From contig MU004193.1 of the NCBI GenBank assembly GCA_010093605.1, forward strand, positions 1,309,520 through 1,373,519: a stretch of DNA of 64,000 nucleotides. The letters are read 5' to 3'. The stretch is from Lophium mytilinum (taxonomy: Eukaryota; Ascomycota; Dothideomycetes; Mytilinidiales; Mytilinidiaceae). Positions within the stretch are counted from its first letter, which is position 1. Each line of letters opens with the position of its first letter. The translations under genes and the position numbers were made by a program. A model generated the notes under the pieces. The model worked only from the letters and a program-made list of their open reading frames with translations, did no database searches and was not told the DNA's origin. Below are positions 41,901 through 52,714 of this stretch, in pieces.

Positions 41901-44900
41901 TCACCTTGAGTTTCGTCGTCATCCGCATCATCGGAGGTCTCGTCTTCGGATGTCATAGTCTGCATACGCTCGAAATTGCCAATAGTAGAGTTACGAAACA
42001 GGTTCGTGGGTTCTTCTCGATCCACGTCGAGGTCTTTTGATGTCGGGGCGTCGATTTTAATTCGTGAGTAATGGAACTGATAACGGGGTTCTGCTGTCTG
42101 GAAGGGGGGTAACATATGGTTCTGGCTCTGGCCTTCCGTGGTCCCATCCTGGCTCTTGAGAGGTGTCTCGACTGTTTCTAAAGCATGCTGGTCAGCTTCT
42201 GCAGGTTCGTATCAAATAGTGACACCTGGCAGCACATACGCAAACGATTCTCCAAGCTCTTAACAAATCCTCTATTGGGTCTGCTCTTCCACCGCACCTC
42301 ATCGTAGCCACATCCACGACCCCGCTTGGTGCACCTGCTGCATATGGGCCTCGCGCCATCGCAGCTTGACTTCCTCTTCCGGCATGTCATGCACGCAACA
42401 CGCTTGTATGCATTAAGTCGGTTACCCTTCAGTTCATCAACTTCCTTTAACGACTCTTTGGTACCTGCCTCGCCATTGCTGCCACGAATCGCTGAGTTAT
42501 TCGAGTCCTGGGATTGCCTGGCTCCAATTAGCGAGCTGGAGAGCTCCGCGAGCTTGTAGGTTGATCCTTCTTTCTCTGCAACGGTGGCATTCTGGTCTTG
42601 TTGCTCAAGAACACGGGATTGAATTTGATGGCCTTGCTCACGGTCCTCGGATTGGACCCTCCCGTCTGATTCTTGCCTGCTTATCGTGTAGCGTCTTAAA
42701 CCTTCTTGCTCGAGAGCCTGCAGCTTTTGTGCATATTCCATTGGCGTCCGATTCTGAAACTCGACCTCTGTATCCGGCTTTAGTAATAGTTGGCTAGGCT
42801 CCTCCCCGTGATGCGAAGCTGGACCGGTAGAAGTGTATCCGGTAGAGGAAGAATATTTTGGAGGACCACTCCATGGGTTGTTGAAATCGATACCATTGTA
42901 GCTGGTCATGCCATCGTGGACACTGGCGGGAAGAGCAGCCGACTGCTGCCAAGTAGACGCGCCGTAGGCTTGCTGCTGCTTGGTAGCATAAAAAGCTGTT
43001 TCTGATGCGCAGATGTCTCCACCCCGCCGATCTACGCGGTCTCGATCCTCCAGTGCCAATCTGAGGCGTTTTTTTTGCGACTCGAGGAGCATGAGTTGCG
43101 TTTCGTAGTCTTGTAGTGCTTGGCTTTTCGGGGCTCCAGTCTCAGGCGCATTGACTCCTGCGACTGACGCAAGGGTGGCAGAGCTTTGCCATGGACTCTG
43201 AAATACAGTTTGGGCGAGTTCAAAGCGAGAATTTGACTTCTGAGAACTCTGCAGAGGTTCCTTCTTGTTTGGGATAGCCTGCTTCCACCTTGGCACATTT
43301 GACTCAGCCTCCTGCACAGGAGAGATGCCTCCAGGTGCAGTTCCTCTTTTAGCTGCCGCGATCTCTCTCTTCGTAGGGTGCTTGAGGACCATGAGTGACA
43401 TCTGATAGTCACGGAGCGCCTGGTAATCTATAGGTCCGGGTGTATATTGAGCTGCCTGGTGGTTTATAGGTCCAGGTCTGTATTGAGCCGCCCTTGCTTC
43501 CTCTTGCTGTTGAGATTCCTTCTGGCGCTTTTTCCATTGTTGCTCGAGTAGCATGGGTTGATATGAGTCGGCTTGTTGTAAGTGATTTTGAAGCATCGGG
43601 TTCCCTGGTGATGGTAGCATTGGTGAGGTCTGTTCATACGACGGGTATGTTCGCGTTTGCTGGGTCGGAAATGGCATCGACTGATCTGGAAGCTGTACCT
43701 GGACAGCGCCAGGCAAGCTAGATTCGTTGTGATTACTCGACTGAGGGACTTCTTGCACATCTTCTATTCGTATCATCTTTAATCGCTTCTTATTCTCTTG
43801 GGGCCCACCGCAAATTAGTCTTAGCTGATACTCGTGTAACGCATGATCTTTAGCTTGAGTGTCTAGTTGGCCATGGGTGTTGCCACTCTCGTTCTCGTGG
43901 GCGTCGGCCGGCTCATGGTCTAGTGTCGCGCTTGAATTCGACATGCTCATGCGACGATCGAAGACTCGTGGTTCAGCAAAACGTGGATTAGCAAAATGTA
44001 TATCTGAGGTCCGTGGATCAGGTATTCGAACGTCAGAGGCTCGAGAGTCTGGTAGCTGGGCGCCAGGTTCCTGTGAAGACGAGCATCTTCGTTGATATGG
44101 GTCGCCACTAGACCGAATTCCAAAACCCCTGGTCGCAGTATCTAGCTCCTCATCTCTCCCCTCAGGTGGAGATTCCAGCTTATGACGTTCCAATCTCCGT
44201 TTGAGAATGCGATGGAACTGCTTAGGATTGATGAACAAGGGCGGGTCTTCTACTGGTCCATTGTTGATGCCTGTGCGCGCAGGTCTTTTGCTTTCCGATG
44301 GATCGAGACCATGAGGGTTGGAAAAGGTCACGGGAAATTCGTCGTCGCCCGATGCACCCGCCAAGAATGTATCAAAGTCGAAATTTGCGAGAACATCGTA
44401 ATCATCCGCGTTGCCAAGATCAAGGCTGGGTGCGTTGCTGGATACATTATCACTTACCTTCGAAAGAGACGCATCCATTGGCGTCAACGGTGTCGAAGGC
44501 ACAGGAGTCGGCTGGGACGCGATACGCTGAATTGCCATTTGTTGTTGCATTTGCTGGTAGGCCTGGTTGGCAGTGTATTGACTGGCATGTTGCTCAGCCT
44601 GAGCCTGGGCCTGCGCCTGCGCGTATCTCTGAGTCTGAGCCTGAATCTGAGCTGAAAATTGAGCCTGAGCTGGTTTTTGCCGCGGTCGCATCTGCATTTG
44701 TGATAACATGTGTCGTTGCTGCTGAGCCTGCGCCTGAGCCTGCGCCAGCACGTTCCTCTGTGTCTGAGCTGAAGTCTGAGATGAAGCCTGAGCCTGAGCA
44801 TACTTTTGCTGCGGTTGCATCTGCATTTGTGATGGCATGTGTGGTGGCAAGCAGCTTGCAGTCGGAGTTGGGGGCTCCGCTGTGAAACTGCTCAATAATC

Positions 44901-46397
44901 CACCTCCTCCGCTCCGCCGTCGGCCTTCCTCAGCTTCCTCTTGCGCCTCTGCCATCTTTAGTGCAGCCAGACCTGCACCTGCTTCGATATCGCTTTCGGC
45001 ATTGGTATTGTAGATATCAGGAGAAGTGTATGGCGAGATCGCCGGGGGCTTGATGGGACTGTTGTGTATATCTGGAATGAGAGTATGCGTTTTTGGGTCC
45101 ATATGCCGGGGAGATCGTGCCACGTCGTCTCCCCTTCGATAGCCCGGCCGAACTAGAGATTCCTCAGCAGGTTTCTGTTGTTGTGATAGATGCAATGCTT
45201 CTTTCTGCTGGGCAGCCGGAAGAAGGAGCCCTTGTCTCGGATTTAGCGCTTCTTCTGAACCTAAATCAACTTCAGAACGCGGAGGCACAGCGTCCATGGC
45301 GATTAGCGAGTCGATCGATGGTAGTGTTTGCTGCTGCACAAGCGACTGAGCACTGCGATAGGTTTTAGGTGAAAGGCCTTCCTCCGCCTTAGCCATAGCA
45401 GGATGACGAAGTATATCTCTCTCAATCTTCACGCAGAATCGATGATAGGCTTTATGCACGCGACGTTTCGAACGGCGAGCGGGTGTGGCCCCCTCAACAA
45501 GGCTTTGGAAAGACTGGATCCTCCTCAAAAGCTTTTGGACATGCTTGGTGCATTTTAGAAGGTCCTCGGGGGTGATTGGTTCGTCATCGCTGCCTGAATC
45601 GGACCCCCCAATGGTATCATCGGAATCGTCGGACAAAGGATCAGGGGTATTCCCCTTTAAAGCAGTAATCTTTCTTATGGAGACAGATGCTGCCAAAGGC
45701 GGATGCGCTATAAGGTTGATGGTAGAAGTTCTTGAAGGATTTGTCGAGCCGCGAAGGGTTTCGGAGTCGTCCAGAGAGATATTGTCAAGCTTTTTCTCTA
45801 GCAAGCTGAGGTTCTCCAATGATTCTTGATGACGTTTGTGAAGAGCACGGATGTTCTCTCGCTCCTCACGAAGCAGGGAGGCTTCCTTTCTGAACAGAGT
45901 TAGAATACATCTAGGCAGACACCGTGGAGTACAAACCCTCTGGCCCTATCTCCAGCAAATGAAAGCACTTTGAGAAGAAGCAACAGACTTGTCTTCAGAC
46001 TGTCTAATCGTCTCCTCATCAACTCGACTCTTTGCTCTTTGAGCGGCCATGCCAGCCGGCCGAGAGTCGTGATTGATTTCTTTCCATCTTTTCCAATCTT
46101 GGTTCGTTTTTCAACGACCTGGCGAATATCACCGAAGACAGTCTCACATCGTTTCAGGATGTTTTCTGCATCGTTCAGAGCTGCTTTCGAAGCTAAGCAC
46201 CTCGTGTCTTCCTCTTTCAGAACGTTTCCGACGCTGTCCAGCACATTGGCAGTGAGAGCAACATCACCGGCGATATCGGTGATATCCTGATCCGCGCGTG
46301 AGGATGATTCTGCGAATGTGTATAGCGTGGTAGAGAGTTTCACGCCAGCGCCTGCGATGCCAATAATTGACGCCGTAAGCCCTATCAGTTCTGCCAT
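38936..46397 (-). CDS. Giant multi-domain regulator: STAND-type N-domain, NF-YA-like helix, Zn2Cys6 and C2H2
   Basis: About 2,392 residues in six exons: 46397..45937, 45889..42240, 42177..41691, 41630..40678, 40620..40452 and 40394..38936 (7,179 bases, all phases close). Residues 1-150 match the fungal N-terminal domain of STAND proteins (MAELIGLTASIIGIAGAGVK), followed by a coiled coil. Residues about 506-592 are Gln/Ala-rich with a 43-residue tandem duplication. At about 703 lies PLFINPKQFHRILKRRLERH, nearly the NF-YA/HAP2 subunit-association helix, without the DNA-binding half. At about 1318-1349 is a Zn2Cys6 cluster (CMTCRKRKSSC, CSRC, GRGCGY) with a linker and coiled coil; at about 1970 a C2H2 finger (FQCSYCPRRFPLADHLRSHL). 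The motif VLxxFDFDxFL occurs twice (about 651 and 1591). Probably a nuclear regulator; targets unknown. Separate genes would need several coincidental splice-phase matches. Confidence 0.8.
44578..44835 (-). repeat. 129-bp coding tandem duplication in Gln-rich region
   Basis: Two adjacent 43-codon copies, each starting SQMQM and carrying AQTQR and AQAQAQA. Period measured from CATTTGTGAT at 44695 and 44824 is 129 bases. In frame, so the protein is lengthened and not broken. Confidence 0.8.
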
Positions 46398-47113
46398 GAT
46401 TATCAGGCTGCAACCGTGCAGATGGCGCCGTCAAAGGGATGATGGCGAGGGCTAGAAGCTCCTATCCCAGCATTGTAAGGGAAGAGACACGAAAAGACAT
46501 ATTCAAATCACACTGAATGGAAACAAACTGAGAAATGGCGGTGCTCAAGGAAATTGAGAGGCGGGGAAGAGAGCTGAGGACGTTGGAAACCGGGGGCTGT
46601 GCACTTTGGACTGGATGCCTGGCGCTTCCTTGCAGTGCAACCACCGAAAGATCAAACCGTATGTAGGTCCTCGTGAAAGTGTAATAACAGCATTCTGATA
46701 GCTAGTCTATTTCTCTGGGGCTACTCGCAAACAGAGTTGCGATATACGTGGATTGAGTCGTGAGGTTGCTAGGCCTTGGCAAAAGCGGGATGCCTAGGTG
46801 AGACGGAAGGAGGTGGCAAGCACAACGACCACCGAGACTTGAGACGTCCGCCATCATGACAACGCTGTTATGGCTCCACTCCAACCTCAATACAGCTTGA
46901 TATTGCATCCAACAATCGACTGCATCACATTGAGCTACCGCAGTCGCTCCAGACGTCCTGCCATTTGCTCCTTCGCGGCCTCTGAGCCCCATCCCACTGA
47001 CTCACCAGCGACTCATCCCTCTATCACTCTAGAGCTCACCTGATTGCGCGCATCAAGCTTAGGCCTTGTTGCCACCATATAAGACCAACAGGGCCCTTCT
47101 TTCAACAGCAAGC
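46398..47113. other. Intergenic, divergent promoter region
   Basis: About 715 bases between divergent genes; nothing recognised. Confidence 0.5.
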
Positions 47114-49138
47114 ATGCCGAAGAAACACAACCCGGTCTTTGCCAAACCTCAAGGCTCTGTCCACCCTTCGCTGGAACAGCGACCGATCCTATCCAACCCA
47201 TCCGCCCCGAAGACAGTCAATGAACGGATAAACCAATTGCGTCGAGAGCAAGCGCCAAGGGCTACGGCAGAGAGGAGGAATGAGATAATAGACGTGGTAA
47301 CTCAGCGCACTGTCCCGCCGGCGTTGCGGCATATCTTGAACATACCAGAGATTGACCCTCCGAAACCAAAGCCAGGCAGACCTCAAGGACAAGTTCGAAC
47401 GCGACGTCCTCCCCCAGGCCCAGCGCCACCTGCGAGCTGGCTTAGCCAAAGCCAATACGCCCCGCCAGAAGCGCGGAAGCTTCCAACATACTCGAGATAC
47501 GGTATATCAAAATTTGGGAGACTTGCGACTACACATGATGGAGAACGGGTACGTTGGTAGCCTTGGACAAACGCACTCCTCCAGTCAATATGGATTCTGC
47601 AACTTTGGTCGCGTTCATTGCTATAAATTTGGTTGCATACAATTAACCGTGGATTCTTCCTTCATCACCAGCAATAGAACTCCCAAACAGCATCTCAAGT
47701 GCTGCAGCTTCTCAAAATCCACAGACACGGAAATATAGACCTACGTATGTCTAAGTTACTAATGTTTTCGCAGAAACTACCACAATCAAAGAGTCTCGTC
47801 GACCTATGCATGAAGACACTAGCATCCAACTGGCATTGGCTTGCAGAATTCGAGCAACATTATCTTTCCACCCTACCCATTCATCTGAAAGAGCATCTGC
47901 TTAGCTACTTGTCCCTTTACGGAGCAGAAGGGTCGCCGGACCTGAAGACTTTCAAGCTGCTCTTTCTCAATGAGACCGAAGTTGACGGAGGGACTGGTAG
48001 CAGTGAGGTCAAGCAACTGGATCTTACTGGCCTGTTGAGTGACGCACTCACATTGTCGGATATTAACAAATACATATCTCGCCAGCGCTCTGCGGTGGAG
48101 CCCTCACATGACTCAAGCACGACTTCTTCCGCTCCCGAGAATCTCGAAGACGATGTAGTAGAGTCCTGGGAAGACGAGATCGACTCGCCACATGCCACGT
48201 CACTTCAGCCTTTCCGTTTCCCAAACCTCACCCGCCTTTCTCTTGCGAACCCGGGCCATCAAGCCTCATGGACTGCGCTGCTTGCCACTTGTTCGAGCCT
48301 CAAACATCTGACCCACCTTTCACTAGCTTATTGGCCCACACCTTCAACAACCCCTAACGCTGCTACTACATCCATGGTGTCCAAACACGCGAAACCCGTT
48401 GCGCTCGGCGGAAGCCACATGTATTCTCAGCTCGATGGCGACTGGCACGAGGCAGCTAATATACTTCGCCGACTCAGCCTCGTAACATACCGCCTACGCT
48501 GGCTTGATCTGGAAGGCTGCGATTGGTACAAAGCGCTGATATGGGATTCGCCCAGTTACCAGAGTCAAATAAGGCGGGGCCAAGGGAACAATCGTCCCCA
48601 AGGGGTGCGTAGGTTTCCTGACTTCTTTGAGTCCCCCGAGAATCATCCAGACGAAGACGACTGGGATGCCAAGAATCATGGTAGTCCCGGCCCAGACTGG
48701 AACGGGGCGTGGGAGCGTGTTGAGACTCTTGTGCTCAGTCAAGGCTGGGTGCCGACCAATATCGGTGCTATCCAAGGCCTGCCGTCTAGCGCAATAGCCG
48801 TGTATCTCCTCACTTGGCTGAAGAAGAAGGAGGAGAAGCGCAAGAAAAAGGCTAGGGCGGGCCGGGAGCGAAGCTTGAGCAGTTCGATGGGGAAAATGAG
48901 TCTTTCCAATTCCTCGAGTGGTATGGATAGTAGCCTGAGTCCACTGAGAACGCCGAGTGGTATCACATGTGGGCATTGGGTGGAGAAGGAAAAAGACATA
49001 AGAAATATCGAGGACCAGATCAAGCTGTTGCGGAGAGCAGGCCGTAGCTTGAGGATCAAGTTTCTTCATGGCTGGGGCGAAGGGGACGACGATAGCGAGG
49101 ACGAGGGAGATGAGGAGGTCGGTAAGGGGGAGATGTAG
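47114..49138 (+). CDS. Leucine-rich-repeat-like conserved fungal protein
   Basis: 599 residues from exons 47114..47548 and 47774..49138, phase 0 at the join (DGER then KLPQSKSLVDLC). The N-terminus (MPKKHNPVFAKPQGSVHPSL, VNERINQLRREQAPRAT) and the following RTVPPALRHILNIPEID and ASWL blocks look like a conserved fungal family whose name I do not know. The second exon has HYLSTLPIHLKEHLLSYLSLYG and leucine-rich segments (FPNLTRLSLANPGH, LKHLTHLSLAYWP, YRLRWLDLEGCDWY), consistent with a few LRRs. The last 100 residues are Lys-rich then acidic. The intron is 225 bases, far longer than its neighbours, so an additional small exon could be hidden there. Confidence 0.7.
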
Positions 49139-49847
49139 TGATTCTAGCGGTGAGTTGCAGTATTTTGGTTGGTCTGCAGCTGTGTCCGCAGGCACTTCTT
49201 GAACCAAGCTACTAGCCTGAGATCCCTTTGCTGGCCTTATATGAAAAAAAAGTTTAGCTATGTCCTACGGATGCCACCCGGAAGTGATGTTGTCTGGTTT
49301 TGGCGCGTAGGATCAAGAGGGAGCCCCCCGCAGCACCAAAGGGGCCAATCGGCTCTTATTGAGAACACATCCGGTTGCTGTCTCAGCCTTGCAGTTGCCA
49401 AGCATCTCAGGAGCACTTGGGCGTTAAGGCCGCATGAAGGGTAGAGCTCTTGCAGTCTTGCATGGAAGGCTACGCTCCAACGAGCCATTGACATGTCGAA
49501 GTCGTGTCGCCTACTCGCTTTGTCGCTTGCGAGGCAGAATCGCTCTGCCACACACACCCTGACGCCCTCCGCTGCTGCCTGCATCCGGCTTGAACCCCGA
49601 AAGCTGAACCAATTCTATGAGTTTGACAGGCCAGGATAATTTCAAAGTTCGGTCGCACCAAACAGCTTCCATAATCCGATCACGCTCCTACACGCCACAA
49701 CTACGAGCAAGAAAGATCCTCCAGATTTAACCTCGCCGCTCGCCTGCAAAATCTCTCGCCGGCGGACATTCATCATACGAGCGACGGTCTCTGCCATCGA
49801 CTAAGCTTGCTACATCAACACACAGACGAAACACCACGCCCGACCCT
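49139..49847. other. Intergenic
   Basis: About 710 bases. No gene or clear structure seen. The accessory HET-rich part begins to its right. Confidence 0.5.
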
Positions 49848-52199
49848 ATGAGGAAGCGGGCTGCATCCGAGCTGCCTACCTATGAGGCCACGGCTCGTGT
49901 CAACGGAGAGCTCTCCAAAATGCTGGACCCCTTGGAAGAGCATTCTAAGCATGCTGAATCATCAGAAAGTGCCTTAGAAGCTTCTGAAACTTCTTCTGCA
50001 TCATCACCATCATCGTCATCGTCATCTGATTATCCGGAAAACTCAAAAAATGGCCCTAGACGGTCCAATACGCGTTATTGCAACGGGTGTGATTATATGA
50101 TACCCGAAGTGTACATTTCGGGTAAAGAAAGGGATATTGATCAGATCGGTACTGAAAACTTCGGGCACCTTCTTTAGTGGGGGAAGGATACGAGTCTGCA
50201 ACGCCTCAAGGACGGTGCCAGCTCTGGATGTCAAGGCTGTGAGCTATTCTCTGACGCCATCACTACGTACAAAGATGGGGGCTTGCCGCTGGCCGAGCTG
50301 ATTCAGCTGAACACCAGAGTCGAGCTTTGGAGAAAAGCAGGGGGGTATTCAATTGAAGTGATTAAGCTGCCGCTCCTTCCTTTTACTGGTCTGCGGTCGT
50401 TCGACCTGGAAACTTTCCGCGACAAATGTATGCGCACAGTGACGCTCAACGCATTCTCAACATGCGGTACCCCCCGAGGCTTTCCCATTGCTGATCAACA
50501 CATAGACTTACACGGTGCCAAAACGTGTAACGGCTCACAATACTACGATATCAAAAGTCCCTTGCCTGCAGAAGACACGTCGTCTAAACAGACTTTTCGG
50601 GCTCTTAAGGACTGGATCAGCGATTGCATACACTACCATGCATTCTGCAAACCAAGTAAAACACAGGACCTGCCAAAGCGAGTTCTTGAACTAACCAACA
50701 CCCACATTTATCTTCGCGAGCACTTGGGGATATCTCATGTTTGCGCTTGTCTTAGTCATTGCTGGTGCGCGAAAGGCCCGGCGCTCAAACTTACCAGGGC
50801 AACCACTGAAATGTTCAAATGCGGCGTGCCTGTTCGTGAGCTGCCGAAAACGTTCTCAGATGCGGTTCAAGTTTGTAGGAGACTCAACATTCACTACCTC
50901 TGGATTGACGCACTATGTGAGAGTGGCTACTGTTAGCAGTGTTGCTCTACCGCTAATCCAAGCACAAACAGGCATCCTACAAGAAGACGATCAGGATGAC
51001 TGGAAGGAAGCTGCCACAACCGTGGCTTCTATCTACGAGAATGCCTTTGTCACGATTGCTGCTTCGGGGTCAAAAAGTAGTGAATCGGGTTGCTTTTCGT
51101 GGGTCGAGCCTCAATACAAAGCCAGAAGAATGCAACATACCGGGCTGTACGTTAGGCAACGGCCCGGGAAGTTTCCACGTCCGCGAATCCCTTCGGAACT
51201 TCATGATACGGCCTCGGATTGGCCGCTATTAGGTCGGGTTGGGTGTTTCAAGAGAGACGGCTATCATCTCGAATAATCCATTTTGGCAAGAACCAGGTGT
51301 ACTGGGAGTGCAGATCCAAGTTCCTATCGGAAGACGGCTCACAAAATGGAGATAAGCCATTGACAGATGGGTCGGAGAAAGACTATTTCCTTGGTATCCT
51401 TTCTCTGAGCTACCCAACTACAGATCCTGTGACGATTTGGCAAGCAACCGTAAAGGATTATCCGATGCTGCAACTGACTTACGAGAGCGACCGCTTACCG
51501 GCTATCGCGTCCATAGTCGAGCGCATGATGCGAATTCGGAAGGGCGATTCTTACTTTGCGGGAATGTGGAAAACTAGTCTACTTGGAGATCTTGCTTGGG
51601 TCTCTCACGATGGCGGCGTTCGCCCAAGACCTTCGACATATGCCCCGTTTTGGTCATGGGCAGCATCTTCAGGGGGTATTGACTGGGAGCCGCTTTGTGA
51701 ATCAAAATCACCTACAACACAAGTAGTTGACATCAACTATACTGCTGTTGGACCCCCTCACCTCGGAGAAGTACGAAACGCCAGCATCACGCTCAGAGGT
51801 TCCACTTTCACAGCCACATATTCGAGGCTGAAATATGGTCGACCTCAAAAATTCATGATTAAGAACATTTACCCCGCGTGTGAAGTCATCAAAGTGCGGA
51901 CAGGTTTTTACGGCCCCGAGAAGGACTACGACTACTCTACAAGTGAACGGCCGGTCAAATCAGGGGATCCTGTTACAGTCTTATTCCTTGGTTTCATTAC
52001 ACCCTACACATTAGTAGGGATTGTTCTTCGAAGTTCTTCAGAGACAGAGTTTGAGAGGCTTGGGCTCCTACAACTTGACCATGTAAAAACTGAATCGCTG
52101 ATGAAGGGACCAGCAGATGGGCCCAAAGCCAAAGCTTATGAGAAGATAGTAAATGATCATATTGCGTCACTACCTATCCAGGAGCTCAGAATTATCTAG
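49848..52199 (+). pseudogene. HET-domain gene, interrupted
   Basis: A heterokaryon-incompatibility protein gene of about 700 codons. The N-terminus is polar with a long Ser run. A Cys-rich lead (RYCNGCDYMIPE, SGCQGCELF) precedes the HET domain, whose blocks are visible in order: LSHCWCAKGPALKLT, LPKTFSDAVQVCRRL, YLWIDAL, then after a normal intron CILQEDDQDDWKEAATTVAS and GWVFQERRLSSRIIHFG. The C-terminal half has the family's YAPFWSWAA and the closing LGLLQLDHV. The frame looks interrupted at about two places, so I call it a probable pseudogene; unusual splicing could explain part of this. Recent decay is likely because the protein is otherwise well preserved. Confidence 0.7.
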
Positions 52200-52714
52200 A
52201 TTGTTTGCCGTAGCAATGGGCACCGAGTGAGATGGCTCTCACGGCCGGGCAGGGAGCAATCTGGAGCAGCATCACCGCACTTGCTATCATCTCCCATTTG
52301 TTCAAGTACGGTGTAATATTATGCTACTTTGATTCGCCCTCTCTCCCTACGCACGGTAATGATACAAATCGCCGTGAGTTCAGACTTCTTCCACGCTGCT
52401 CTTGCTCCATCTTTGAGACACCTCCGATGACACCAGCTGAAAGTCTTCAACAGGAACGAATCACACGTCGGTGTAACTCAAGTATAGTATAATCTATAGA
52501 ATCTGTTGAATAGTTCTTTCCCCATACGTACAACCTCGATATTCGGTAGAATAATTACAGCGCTTACGCAGCTGCACCATGAATGCTGCGCCACCACCAG
52601 CCTGACCAAACCCTGTCACGTCCCCCAGCCTCCCGCAGACCTCCAGGCTTCCTCTACCGTTTTCTCAAGGTTCCTCGACAGTCCGATTCCTATATCCCAC
52701 AATCTTCTTCAGCC
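52200..52714. other. Intergenic
   Basis: About 515 bases between two HET genes. Open frame continues upstream of the chosen start of the next gene to 52583, so the true start may lie in here. Confidence 0.4.

Noticed and set aside
44170-44245. A true HAP2/NF-YA gene
   Set aside because: Only the subunit-association helix is present; the DNA-binding half is missing and the protein is far too large.
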